Below, one piece after another: positions 11,215 through 23,300 of a stretch of DNA of 64,000 nucleotides. The DNA is taken from positions 62,001 to 126,000 of the forward strand of contig WNNJ02003798.1 of NCBI GenBank assembly GCA_012934845.2. Direction: 5' to 3'. Below the pieces are notes generated by a model. It searched no databases, had not been told where the DNA came from, and saw nothing but the letters and a program-made list of their open reading frames with translations. Source of the stretch: Pomphorhynchus laevis (Eukaryota > Acanthocephala > Palaeacanthocephala > Echinorhynchida > Pomphorhynchidae). A program made the position numbers and the translations under genes. Position 1 is the first letter of the stretch. Each line of letters begins with the position of its first letter.

Positions 11215-11995
11215 TCAGTATTAATAGTACAGGTTTTTAAAAGTAGCTATCGTTGATAAACATCCACTTACAAGTCCACTAAATTACAAATTAAAAGTTT
11301 TATAACAACAAAATTAAATCAAACAGAAATTGAAGTTGATGTTTAATCGAGGGGTACTAAAATTAAATGGTGATTGGAGAAACATTCTTTTACACACTCC
11401 CACAGTTGCGATAGTGGAAGAGTATGGGATAGCTTAAAGGAGTGGTTGAATCAAATATTAAAGGAAAAAAGAGCGGAGACTGTTTGAAGGACGGAAATGA
11501 GTCAGTTTAGAATACGACGAATTGGGATACAGTAAGGGTATGGAGATGCATATAAGGAGGCGAGTTTGAGGAAATTAGTTGAAAAGTGATAAAATAATAT
11601 GAAATAGAATACGGTTTTTTAAATTTAGCCCGTTGAGTTTAGAGAGACAAGCGAAAATGTGATCAAAATGGCGAAGAAGGCGAAAGAGGATTCGATCGTC
11701 GGAAATCACAAAGGGCTGAAAAGGAAGAAACGAGGGTTTTGAAAAAAAGTAAAGTGACTGAGGCAATAGTCATCTATTAAACAATAGACTTGATATTAAA
11801 TAGTGACGAGTTAAAATCAAGCGAGCTCGTGACACTGCAAAAAATCACGAAGTTGGACGTTGCAAGATCGGGTTTTGTCGCGAACTAATTGATCGACAGA
11901 AAGACAGTTGTCGAAGTGAAATTACAAGAAAGTGAGATGATCAACACCAAGAAGTACAAGTTTATTAGAGCAAAAGTCTACAAAATACAAATGTA
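11215..11995 (-). mobile_element. Old relative of the dominant LINE family, 3' part
   Basis: The minus frame 11575-11766 reads RLLRHFDHIFACLSKLNGLN, which lines up with RLRRFDHISYHLACLDLLTI of the family copy at 25.9 kb. A tail-like word near 11265 (ACATCCACTTACAAGTCCAC) resembles the family 3' end CTTACAAGTCCAC at 33.26 kb. Divergence is much higher than between the other copies, so this looks like an older subfamily. Confidence 0.45.
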
Positions 11996-12004
11996 TTAAA
12001 GTGG

Positions 12005-13256
12005 CTATTTAAAAAAGATTTATTTTTACATGGCAAACTCGTGCCCGCGCATGCTTACATGACCACGAAGAAAAAACACAAACAAAAGTCTTAATCATGT
12101 GACGAGAAGGTGAGAACGGAATAGGTATTTGAATTTGATTACGGAGAGAGCGCGGCGAACGTCGAGAACAAGCTGATTCCAGTCGAGTAGGGCGGCGACG
12201 AGAAAGGATCGGTGACCGTAGTTGTTGGAGTTATTGGGAACGTGAAGTAAGAGGGAATTCCGGGAACTCAGCGATAGCGAGGTGGGGCGAGGGTCATGTA
12301 ATAAATGGGGGTTAATGAACGATGGGAAGACTACAGCGATGATACGAAAAGTTACGAGAAGGCGGAGTTGGATGCGGATGTAGATGGAAAGCCAGGAGAG
12401 TTAGACAAGATATGTAGATGTGTGGTCGAAGCAATGGAGACGTTGAAGAACTCAAACGACAGAGTTGATAATGCGTTGTAGGAGTAGGATGATGGATCTT
12501 GGAGAATTGGCAAAAAGGATGAGGCTGTAATCGATTTTAGGGAAAATAAGCGATGAAAAAAGAGACATACAAGAACAGAAGTCGATGAGGGGGCGGATAC
12601 GGCGGATGTCACGGAGAATTAAATTATACGAGCTAACCTTGACGCGGAGGATGGGTTTAAGGAAAAGGTTATTATTGAAATGGAATCCTAAGAAAATAAG
12701 ATTGTGTACTATAGGGATGATCGATGAGGCAAAAGATACAATGGGAGGAGATATGTTTGGTTTACGGGGACGGATCCACATTATTTTGACTTTTCGGGGT
12801 TTAGAACGAGATGGAGATTGGAGAGACGTTTATAGATAGAAGAAAGACAGTTGGAGGCGGAAATGACGATATCGTGTATGCGATGGGCGGGTGCATGAGC
12901 ATAGATGAGGATGTCATCAGCGTGTTGCATGACTTTAAAGGTGTAAGGTTTTGTAAACGGATAGAGATCGCCAAGCAGAATAGAGAAAAGCAGGGGACCT
13001 AGGACTGAAACTTATGGGACCCTGTAGAAAATACGGATGGTAGGGGAGTATGATGAATTAGTACAGACGCGAAAAGAGCGGTCGGATAGATATGAGGCAA
13101 ACCGTGGTATGGAGTAGCAAGAAAAGCCGTAATCATAAGGAAGTTGAGAAAGGAGGATGGAGTGTTGACGATGTCAAAGGCTGAGGAAGGGTTGAAGGAT
13201 ATGATAACATTATATTGAGCATTGTCGCGAGAAATGAGTAGGTCGTTATAATGTCG
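12005..13256 (-). mobile_element. CR1/jockey-like LINE copy, 5'-truncated
   Basis: The 3' end begins at about 12005 with the family tail and hairpin zone (GTGCCCGCGCATGCTTACATG). Frames 12352-12612 and 12452-12781 carry the C-terminal domain, and the YADD-type palm region lies near 12900. The copy ends near 13256 at the reverse transcriptase word shared with 21.3 kb (GAAATGAGTAGGTCGTT). Multiple frame breaks; dead. Confidence 0.75.
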
Positions 13257-14085
13257 TGCATTGCCTTCATTACCTGTCGTGAGAAATGTCTTGCATTACC
13301 TTCTTTCCCTTTCTGCGTTTAATCTCAACCCTCACACCTGACATAGTTGCTTCCATCAGTCTTAAGTACAGATTCAATAAAGTAGCTATTGTTTACTCGA
13401 ATTAAACAGAATTTGCGAATATGTGTTTTATGACCGGTAATTGTACCAAAAATAAATTATTTTAATCTTTATGAAAATGTTATAATTAATTAGTATTACT
13501 TATTAATTTTCATTATTTATAAGAAATTCAAACTCTAGAAATTTAGGCAATCCAAAATCAATATTGACAACGCGTTGACTTGCCATTTCGCTTTATCAGT
13601 AATAATATTTTTTAAAGTACAGGTTCATTAATGTGGTATTGCAGATATACATCCACTTAAAAGTCCACCAAATTACAAATCACAATAACCAGACAGCTCT
13701 GTGGCATTGTCGTAACTAATATGAATTTGAACAGTACTCAACTTTCACAAGAAGGCATTTAATCAATATAATGGTAATCATTAATCACTTGTTCATTAAA
13801 CTCAAACTTGCTGGTAGAAATGTTATATTACATAACTTTTAAGTAACAAAAGATCTGCATCCTCGCTACACGTTTATCCATCAACATTATGATATTCAAA
13901 ACAATGATACGATTATCATTGTTATAGTCAATAAAATTTAGTTTTCACACAATGCCGTATATACACATGTCAACAGACGAAAACTTGCAAGTCGTAAGAT
14001 AACTATCAAAATCAAGGTAATTTTAATAATTCGAATATCCATTTTTATAGCTTTGTAAATTAATAGGTACGATTAAAAAGTAAAA
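13257..14085. other. AT-rich spacer with one LINE-tail-like scrap
   Basis: Near 13640-13690 the sequence ACATCCACTTAAAAGTCCACCAAATTACAAAT repeats, in two parts, the tail at about 11265. It may be a second LINE 3' remnant. The rest is AT-rich and unassigned. Confidence 0.4.
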
Positions 14086-14089
14086 CTAG

Positions 14090-15490
14090 TTTTATTCCAA
14101 AAATTCAATATTTCGATAGCTCTTGTTATCATCTGGAAAATCGGTAAAATTAAATTATAATTATTAGTAAAATAAAATTTTTAATTTTCTTATAAAAAAA
14201 GAAGATTTAAATATATAAATATATATTTAAATTTGGATAAGGAATTAATCGATCAATTTACCTCAGAGATTATCTAATAAGAGATGATACAGATTTAATT
14301 AATTTAAATCCATTCAAATTTTTTTATATGAAAGATTTTTTTATAAAAATAAGAAAAATATAAAAATAGATTTTAAACATTTTTTAAAGAAAAACAAATT
14401 TATCTTCAAATTTGGAGTCAAACTAAATTTTACTTCTTTCGTTCCTATGAATAAATAAATAAGAATTAATTGATCAATTTACCTCGTAGTTTATTTGGTA
14501 CGATATAATACATATTTGATTGAGGGAATTTTGCTCACAAAATTCTTTTTTTAATTGAAGAGGACGAATAAAAGTTTAAAACTAGTTTTATTACAAAAAT
14601 TCTCAATATTTTAAAACTCCAGTAATTGAAATATTTATCGGTAAATGAAATTTTTAATTTTCTTATAAAAATATAAATTTATATTTAAATTTGAATAAAG
14701 AATTAATGGGTCAATTTGTCTCAAAGATTATCTGCTACGATGTGATACAGATTTGATTGATGGAATTCCATTCACAAAATTCTTTTTTAAAATGGAAAAA
14801 GAACGAGTAACAGTTTAAAAGTAGTTTTATTCCAAGAATTCACAATATTTCGAAAACAATATATCTTCAAGAAATTACAACTCGATCCAAGTTCTCACAT
14901 ATGCATTTTTCTTATTTTGTAATAGAAATAAGGCAAATAGAAATAGAAGTTAAAAATGCGTTATTCCGAAAGTTAACAATATTTCAATAGCTCCTGTGTC
15001 TATTGAGCTATTGATATTTCAATATAGCTATTGATATTGAGCTATTGATATTTCATTAGCTCAATATCATCCTAAGGAAAATACAAATTGATTATTACAG
15101 AATTAGTAAATAATATAAAGATAAGAGACGTTTTTGTATTTGCATTTTTTTTATTTTATTAAATATAAAAGGAAAATAGTAAAAATTGAAGTAAAAGAGT
15201 TAGAATGTAATTAATTATTCTGTAATAAATAAATTAATTAATCGATTATTTTTTATTATGTACTCAATTATTATTAATCAATTATTATTGATTTTCAAAA
15301 TTTAATTTCTATGAAATTTGGTGTCAATCTAAATTTTACTTCTTTCGTTACTATAAATTCATGAATATGAATTTATCGATCAATTTATCTCAAAGATTAT
15401 CTGCTTAGATACAGATTTGATTGATGAAATTCCGTTCACAAAATTCTTTTTAATTAAAGAGGAACTAATAAAAGTTTAAAAATAAAACCA
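14090..15490 (+). repeat. Four-copy AT-rich repeat
   Basis: A unit with the order GAATTAAT.GATCAATTTACCTC, AGATTATCTGC, GATACAGATTTGATTGA, ATTCCATTCACAAAATTCTTTTT and AAAAGTTTAAAACTAGTTTTATT.CAA recurs at about 14240, 14460, 14700 and 15365. Spacing between the first three is about 220-240 bases. Copies are diverged and contain no open frame. Confidence 0.65.
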
Positions 15491-15589
15491 ATACGAAAAT
15501 ATCTAATTAGATAGTATATATTAATATTAAAATATTAATGCATATTAATTAATATTAATATTATATTAATATATAAAAATATTATAGGA

Positions 15590-17110
15590 AATATAATTGC
15601 CACTTAAAGCAGACGAGTAGAGTGATCATCAGCCAACATTAAAAAAGACCAAAACGTGAAACGTATATGTAGCTGACTGATGTTGGTTTATAAATAGGAT
15701 AAGAACAGCGTGTAGAATAAAATAGTCATCAAAATTTCAATAATAACAATGATTGCACAAGTATATCAATATAAAATTAGAAAACAAACTATAGATGACT
15801 AGTTTGATAATATTAATTAATTGCAAAAATAGGTAGTTTTTCAAATTGAAGGTATATCATTCCCTTAGAAACGCTGATTTAATTTGAAATCAGAAAGGAT
15901 TTCAATTAAATTTACAAAGTAAGAGTATTTCATTTAATCTAATTGCCAATAAAGCAGACGAGTCGAGTGATCGTCGCCAAAATTAAAAAAGACCGAAGCG
16001 GAAACATGTAAATATATATAGGAAATATGAAATAAATATATAAGTGAACTGTATATATTTACTATATATAGTTTCTTAAAATTAAGAACCAAACTATAGA
16101 TGACTAGTTTGATAATATTATTAACTAGGAAAACAGGTAGGTTTGCAAATCGAAGATAGCACCTTCCCCTACCAACGCTTATATAATTTGAAATCATAAA
16201 TTATTTCAATTAAATTTGCATAATGTAAAACGAAAGTATTTCATTCAATCTAATTGCTAATAAAACAGACGAGTCAAGTGATCGTCAGCCAACACTAAAA
16301 GGACTGAAACGTGAAATGTAGGTATTTGATTATTAGCTGATGAGGTCCACCAATACTGAAATGTAGCGTAGCGATGTTGGTTGAATGCGATCTGTTGATT
16401 GCAGATCTTACACTAGTGTGGATGTCGCTGCGCGTGCCTAACCATCCGTGTAAGCAGCTGTTCTGTCTTCGTGAATCCGCAATGTTACGTGGACACGAGC
16501 TATGTTTGAAGCATCGCTCAAATCATTGAACAAATTGTACGACAGTGATGGATCGTGTCTGTAAACGATGGAATGGATTATCACATGGTGTGATCAACAG
16601 CTCTTCTGGTGCAATTCAAAGAACGCCTAAAGCTTGACCTCGTGAACTCTTGATGTTTTTTCGTGTTTCTGTTCTTTTTTATTCAATGTGATGCTTCCTT
16701 ACGAGCTTCAGCTCCCTCGGAAGTCGACATATAATAATTATACATATCGTTAAAACAGCTTGCTGAATAAAAAGTCATCAAAATTTGAATAGTAACAATG
16801 ACTGCACAGTTATATCAACTTAAAATTAGGAAACAAACTTAGATAAAAAGTTTGATAATAGTATTCGTTAGGAAAAATAGGTAGGTTTTTAAATCGACGG
16901 TAGCACATTCCCCTTCCAACGATGATTTAATTTGAAATCAAATAAGATATCAATTAAATTTGCAAAATGTAAGACGATCCTCAGGCAACATTAATAGAAC
17001 CGAAACGTGAAATGTAGGTTTTGGATCAGAAGCTGATTGAACTCTGCCAATACTGAAATGTAGCTGTTGGCTTATAAACAGGATAAAAGAACGTGCAATG
17101 TCATCTGACG
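15590..17110 (+). repeat. Tandem array of the dyad repeat, plus orientation
   Basis: Units start near 15600, 15943, 16250 and about 16960, giving a period of roughly 310-350 bases once the LINE insertion at 16372-16735 is set aside. Each begins with AAAGCAGACGAGTCGAGTGATCGTC, then CAGCCAACATTAAAA, a GACCGAAACGTGAAA-type word, and in the better copies GGTAT...CTGATGAGGTC...CCAATACTGAAATGTAG. The tail holds TTTATAAACAGGATAA, a poly-T/A part and a block ending ACGCTGATTTAATTTGAAATC. This is the same family as the inverted array at 5.5-6.3 kb. It could be a retrozyme-like non-autonomous repeat or the terminal part of a Penelope-like element. Confidence 0.7.
16372..16735 (+). mobile_element. 3' piece of a jockey-like LINE inserted in the dyad array
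   Basis: The stretch matches 31793-32165 along its length: GATCTTACACTAGTGTGGATGTC against CATCTAACACTGCTGTTGATATC, a shared AAAACGATGGAATGGATTAT, and the ends GATGTGATGCTT and CTCGGAAGTC.GACATA. It splits one dyad repeat unit, so it arrived after the array formed. Confidence 0.7.
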
Positions 17111-17806
17111 GATGTCGGTCTTCAGTTCGGTTCTATCAGGATACCATATCTGCTTTTTGCAGATGATGTTGTCTTGTGGTTTCTTGTCCTGAGAACTTGT
17201 AATGCCTACTAGCTCGATTTAAGATGAAATGTCAATTGACAGGGATATTGGTTAGTATCTCCGAGGCGGTCTCTATGTGTTTGTCTGGGATTCATGTGCC
17301 AATGCCAATTTGTATTGGGGAAAAGGTTCTTCCTGATGTGACGGATTTCTAAAATCGTGGAGTATTGTTCTCGAGGGACGGCAGGAACATCAAGGAGATT
17401 GAGAAGCGGATTTGCGTCTTTGGGCTAAGCTTTCGGTTTACCATGCAATCTTCGTTTCTATCTTAACCTATGGTCATGAGCTTTAGGTTATGACCGAAAG
17501 TATAATATCTTGAATATAGGCGACCGAAATGAGGTTCCTTTGGGGTGTGACCGGTCTTAGCCTTAGAGAAAAGGTTAGGAATTCGGTCATCCAGAATGGA
17601 CTCGGAGTAAAGTCGCTGCTTCTCGAAGAGAACTGTAGTCTGTCGCCCAGGATCGCGATGTCTGAAGTAGTTTGTTTCGTGCACTGCATCTATGACCCGA
17701 CACCCGGAGCAGTGTTTGACAGGAAAATCTTATATTATTATTTGTTTTTTTTACCTGTCAAAAATCGTTGTTGTAATTATAAAGTCGAGATTAAAATGGC
17801 AGTTTT
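17100..17806 (+). mobile_element. RTE/Rex3-like LINE 3' fragment, copy 1 (internally deleted)
   Basis: Plus-strand translation gives FGSIRIPYLLFADDVVL near 17130 (reverse transcriptase palm), SRDGRNIKEIEKRI near 17370, and SLREKVRNSVIQNGLGVKSLLL in 17529-17640. These follow the order known in Rex3/RTE proteins. Compared with the copy that follows, the segment IEESQLRWLGHV...LSEREL is missing between the words at about 17622 and 17627. The 3' tail (17640-17806) matches 18066-18231 of the next copy. Confidence 0.7.
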
Positions 17807-18232
17807 TTGAGATGTGACTGGTCCTAGCCTTAGAGAAAAGGTTAGGAATTCGGTCATCCAGAATGAACACGAAGTAAAGCCGCTGCTTCTACACATCGAA
17901 GAAAGTCAGTTGAGGTGGCTAGGACACGTTCTGCGGACGTCTAGGGATCGCCTCCCTCGGAGGGTTTTCCAGGCCGCACTCTCTGGAGAGAGACCTCTAT
18001 ACAGGTGGAGAGAACAAATCTCGAAAATGGCCGAAGACCGTCTGGGGCTATCTGAAAGAGAACTCTGGTCTGTCGCATAGGATCGCGATGTCTGAATAGT
18101 TTGGTTCGTGCACTGCATCTACGACCCGACACCCGGTCCAGTGCTTGACAGGAAAATCTTATATTATTATTTGTTTTTTTTGTCAAAAATTGTTGTTGTA
18201 ATTATAAAGTCGAGATTAAAATGTCAGTTTAA
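17807..18232 (+). mobile_element. RTE/Rex3-like LINE 3' fragment, copy 2
   Basis: The frame 17814-18080 reads SLREKVRNSVIQNEHEVKPLL, IEESQLRWLGHVLRTSRDRLPR and WREQISKMAEDRLGLSEREL, the conserved C-terminal region of Rex3/RTE elements. It is followed by the tail shared with copy 1, including CACTGCATCTACGACCCGAC. The two 3' ends in tandem suggest a local duplication or one element inserting beside another. Confidence 0.75.
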
Positions 18233-18289
18233 ATATTGACGTTAAAAAATAATTGAATTAATATTTGTGTAAGCATTTTTCTTATAATA

Positions 18290-18640
18290 TATCGTAAATT
18301 GAGAATACAGACAATCGAGTACAGCCGTGTAGAGAGCGACTTGACGAGGGCTTACAACATATTTTCGCCAAGTGGTCATCCTTGCACCGATATTCTATCT
18401 GTGCGGACCCGACTTAATCTGAGAGGACATGGACGTTGCTTGTCACGGAAATACACGTCTTTTCATACCGCCACCGTGTTTAGCAGCCGCGTGGTTTACA
18501 TGTAGAATAGCCTCCCAATGGAAATTGTGATAGACACTTATCGGAGGACTTTTAAGGATCTCTTTAAAAATAAGTTGAAGAACAATATGGACGCGCTCTC
18601 AATTTTTCTTTGATTGTCTTTCTGTTTTTTCTTTTTTATA
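18290..18640 (+). mobile_element. LINE 3' fragment (jockey/CR1-type C-terminus)
   Basis: The frame 18299-18505 contains RGHGRCLSRKYTSFHTATVF and SSRVV, and the following frame gives WNSLP.EIVIDTYRRTFKDLFKNKL. This is the usual end of jockey/CR1 group proteins (F-x-x-R-V-V-x-x-W-N-x-L-P). No upstream part of the same element was found. Confidence 0.6.
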
Positions 18641-19680
18641 TATTCCCTATTTTACATATTGTAATGTCCCTGTATGAACCTGAGCGCTCTTTTATTAGTC
18701 TATAGTAATAATATGATTTTAGAGTAGGTCAAACACAGATTTAAAATTTACAATCTAATCCGAAAAATAGGCATGTAAAATGGATACAGTAAAATGGCCA
18801 TTGATAGCTTTTCCCGATTTTGATTACAGTAAACTAGGCAAAATTATATAAAATGAATAATAAAACATTTACAAAGTAATATGACACTACCAGCCGTAAA
18901 TGTCGGGGGAAGCTTTTTGTCAACTGTGTTTTAAGAAAATTTACTGCAATAAAATAATTCACCTTTTTTACACCAAAATATCTCTCCTGCATAATTACAG
19001 TAAATAAAACGAGAAACGAATCATTTAACCATCCAAATATTACATGATATTTGACTTGATTACAAGATAACTTTTCTCAAATAACAAATAACTATAACAA
19101 ATCTAGTTATATGCATGGCTTAGCAGGATGCCAATACTTTGAACGATGGATTCATATTTCATAAACGTTGCTTTCGTAAGTCTAAATTTAATTATGTATC
19201 TCAGTGTCCTGATTGGCTTGCTGCAATATTAATTTGTTATTTAATACTAGCAATATAATAACAATATAAATAAAACTAAGATTAAAAATAAATATTTATA
19301 TCTAATAAAATATTAATAGTAAATATTTAACAATGCAAATGTTAACAATGATTTATTATACAATTTATTTTTGTATTTGGCTTAAATTTACAAAGCGATA
19401 AAAAATTATCTTTAACACGCTTAATCCAGCTTCCAACATCCAAGAAATAACATGTGCAAGATACATATCATCGTTCGAATTTGAAAATATGATGTGGAGC
19501 GTGCAATTTGCGTGGATATAACATGAATCGAATGCATCAAATACAATAAAATTGAAAAGAAATATTGCCATACGATCCTCGTTCAACTACGTATAAAATT
19601 GCCATTCATTTTCATCATCGTAACAGTGCAAACCGTGAAGCTGTTCATCTCGTACATCCTATTTAATATTCCTTCGCCAT
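18641..19680. other. AT-rich stretch without a recognised gene
   Basis: It includes a 73-codon minus frame at 19365-19586 with no family resemblance and several ACAGTAAA words near 18790-19010. Nothing else can be supported. Confidence 0.4.
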
Positions 19681-20548
19681 CTAAATACATCTCATACTTC
19701 TTTCTTCGCTTACGTTTTCCTTACTCTACCTCTCCCATATCAATTATCAATAATTTACATCCTTCCGTCAAAATCATCGTCAGCAACATATCCGATTAAC
19801 CGATTCAACACTTCACTTCTGTCACACATGCTCCAACCTATATAAATTCTCTATCGAGCAACCCTGTCATTCCCACTTCTACCTTCTCTTCTGTATCTAC
19901 TCCAACCAGCTTTGTCCGTCAGCGATCGCTTTCCTTCGCGCGATCGCTGCATTATAATATCTAACTAAAATCTCCCCGAATCTACTTCTCAACAATCTCG
20001 CCTCGATGATGTATCTGCTTTTAGATATATCCTAGCAACCATTCTTCCTGATGAAGAATGGAATAAATTTAAACAAATTCACTAAATCCAATCATCTTAG
20101 TAATCCTCTCCTAAAAATCGTTTTCCAACATAGTTCACATTTTTCTTTGATATACTCCCAACGTTTTAAACTTGTTACCACTTCATCTATTTGTTGTATC
20201 TATCATGATCGATCCCCTTCTGATATTGCCCAGCTCAATTTAGCATGCATTGAGAAATATCGACGTGAAGCAAACGGCGAGGCATCCTTATCAATCCGTC
20301 AAATCAACTGAAATTTTCACGTCATATACACTAGGTCAAAAATCCGCTAGCGTCCCTTATCTCCCCCTGTCTACTTTGCTAGTCGATCTCGCTCCTGAGC
20401 ATACTTTTCGAATTTGTCTTTTCAACACCCCTTCCATTCTTCATAAAGCTGATATGCTGCTTGGTATCTTCGACCAATTATCTATCGATATTCTCACCAT
20501 TACGGAATCCTGGCACTCTGATTATGACGATCTTGCTATTCAAAAAAA
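19680..20548 (+). mobile_element. LINE family copy, 5' part only
   Basis: The 5' region resembles that of the copy at 42.9 kb (CGCTTTCCTTCGCGCGATCG near 19928). The endonuclease start appears in 20250-20585 as SILHKADMLLGIFDQLSIDI and LTITESWHSD, the N-R-S-I...D-I-L-x-I-T-E-S-W block of APE nucleases. It is cut off at about 20548, where an oppositely oriented copy begins with its 3' tail. Confidence 0.7.
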
Positions 20549-23300
20549 GAAAAGATTTATTTTAACGTGGCAAAGAAAAGGCTGAGGCAGTAATCGATTT
20601 TAGGGAAACGAAACAATGAAGGAAGAGACATACAAGAACGGAAGTCGATAAGGGGGCGGAAACGGCGGATGTCACAGAGAATTAAGTTAGACGAGCGGAC
20701 CTTGTCACGGACGAAGGTTTAAGGGAAAGATGATCATCGAAATGGAAGCCTAAGAAAGTGAGATTGTGGACTATGGGGTGATCGATGAGGCAAAAGATAC
20801 AGTGGGAGGAGATATGTTTGGTTTACGGGGGGAGGATACACATTATTTTGGGCTTGTCAGGGTTTAGAACGAGATGGACATTGTAGAAACGCTTGTAGAT
20901 AGAAGAAAGACAGTTGTAGGCAGAAATTAGAATATCGTGTATGCAATGTGAGGGCGCATGAGCATAGATGAGTATGTCATCGGCGTATTGCGTAACATTA
21001 AAGAAGTAACGTTTGATAAACGGAGAGAGATCGCAAAGCAGAAGAAAGAAAAGTAGGGGATCTAGGACTGAACCTTGTGGGACCCCGCAAAAAATATGGA
21101 TGGGAGGGGAGGATTATGAATTAGAAAAGACGCAAATGGAACGGTCGGATAGATATGAGGCAAACCATGCTACGGAGGAGGAAGAAAATCCGTAATCATA
21201 ACGAAGGCGAGAAAGGAGGACGGAGTGGTCGACAATGTCAAATGCGGAGGAGAGGTCGAGGGAGATGAGAACACTATATAGGGTCTCGTCTCGAGAAATG
21301 AGTAAGTCGTTGTAAACTTTCATGCATGCGATTTCTGTGGAGTGATTAGAGCGGCAAGCGGATTGGAAAGGAGGGTTCAGATTAGAAGAGGAGATATAAG
21401 CGTTGATCTTTATTAAGATAAAGCGTTTTAAGAGCTTAGAAAGAGTAGGGAGTAGTGAAATGGGGCGATAGCTAGAAGGAAGGGAGGAGTCGAGCGATTG
21501 TTTCTTATGAAGAGGACGAACGATTGCGAATTTCCAGCGTGAAGGGAAGATACGACTGCGGATGGACGAGTTAAACAAGGTTGTGAGAAATGGGGATATC
21601 GATGAGCATATGGATTTTAATATGTGAGTAGGCAGGGGATCGGCAGGTGAGGTTTTGTTGGACAAGGACATGATGACAGATTATACTTCGGTAGGTGAGA
21701 CAGGGAGAAGATGAAAGAGTTCCGGAAGGATGAGGCTAGACGGGACAGAGTGGGATAGGATGGAGACCGGGGTGTGAGAGAGCAACGTGGATACTTTAGT
21801 GTGGAGAAATCACGAATAATCATGGGCATTAATGTTGAACGGCGAAGAGGAACGAGCAAGGATTGAGTTAAAAGTATGCCAGAGAGTCTTAGAGTTGAAT
21901 GACGTGATGATTTTATGCTGCCAGAAGGAATTGCATTTGGTACGTAGTAGGGTGAGATGAGACCGGCGAAGAGCAAGATAGGAATCACGGAAAGACGGAG
22001 TGATCGAGCGGAAATCACGTCTGAGAGAGCGGTAATAGACTCAAAAAGCATGGCGGAGTCGACGCTTTGATAGTAGGCATTGGATGTCAAACCATGGGGT
22101 ACGGTGCAAGCGACGGTGTGGGTGAGACTTGTAAGGGCAAGAGAAGATCGAGAGTGGATGTGAGTTCAGAGTCGAAAAGAAAGGCGAGATCGTGAGGAGA
22201 TGAATATGTTATTGTGAGATAGGATAAAGATGATTTGAGTAAGGCAGAGCGAAGAATGGAGAGGTCAAGATTTCTCTAAGGACGACGCTGGATTGTAGGT
22301 GTGTGAGGAGGGTGTGATTGTGAGTGAGATCAAGGGTAACGAGAAAGTGATCGGATAGACCAGGATCGGAGACGGACAGTGAGGTGTAGGCAGACAAATG
22401 ATCGGGGACGGCGATGATGTCGAGTGCCCCACCAAGGATATGTGTGGGGGCAGTACAGATTAGTTTGTATTGTAGTTGGATAGAATGTTGATGAACCGGA
22501 TGGAATCCGTGGAAGAGGGGCAGTCTAGGCGGATGTTGAAGTCACCTAGAACGAGTGAAGGGATTGAGGACAAAGAACAATTAGAAAGGTCGTCGGAATC
22601 TGAGCGCCAGGATTCGGTGAGGCAGAAGAGATCGATGGATTGCTTGGTGAATAGGTTGAGAATAAGAATGGATTTATTGAGAATAAATCTAGTGTTGAGG
22701 AGGTCGGGCGGAAACTGTGCGAGATGGCGAAAGTCTAGTGGAGAAGACACATAGTGGAAATGAAGCGCCATCGAATTTTGGGACGGGTGTGGACAACTTG
22801 AAAATTCCCGTCTATGTTTCGGATGGAGAGTGATGTTTCACCGTTTTCTTCGCGACGGCGTTTTTCGATGTGGGTAGAAGAGAGTTGAGCGATTTCAGAA
22901 GGGGTGCGATCGGGGAAAATTCGAGTGGTTGGAGACGACATTAGTTTAAATCGTTGGAGAGGACAGAAGACGCTGAGAGCAATGCTTGAAAACAATTTTT
23001 AGGAGAGGAGGCTGGGAAGAATTAGATTGAGAGTATTTGTTTAGACGGATGAATGCTACAGGAGAAATGTCCTTGAAAAAGGATGGTTCATCCGCAGGAA
23101 CAATAAACGAGAGGATGGATCTGAAGGCGGAAACATCGTGGTCGAGACGCGGTTGTGGAGATAAGGTGTTGAAAGGAGTGATATTAGTGACGATGACGCA
23201 ACGATCGCGAGGAGGAAAGCGCTTCCGTAAAGGAGGACGACTGACGTGAGTGGGTGAGATCACGATAGGAGAGCTGGCAGTTGATGATTTAGAGGGATTT
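20549..23300 (-). mobile_element. LINE family copy, long but with 3' internal deletion
   Basis: The tail word AAAAGATTTATTTTAACGTGGCAAA at 20549-20573 (in two parts) is followed at once by the C-terminal region, so about 600 bases of the 3' end are missing relative to other copies. Frame 21114-21671 (185 codons) holds the reverse transcriptase: MSLSNKTSPADPLPTHILKS, SSYRPISLLPTLSKLLKRFI and LDLSSAFDIVDHSVLLSRL. The palm YADD region lies near 20965. The endonuclease is in 22460-22771 (CLTESWRSDSDD; GDFNIRLD) and the N-terminal part runs to about 23300. Many frame breaks. Confidence 0.8.

Noticed and set aside
15645-15700. Functional hammerhead ribozyme in the first array unit
   Set aside because: This unit has lost the CTGATGAG segment; only later units keep both catalytic words, and even there stem I is unconvincing.
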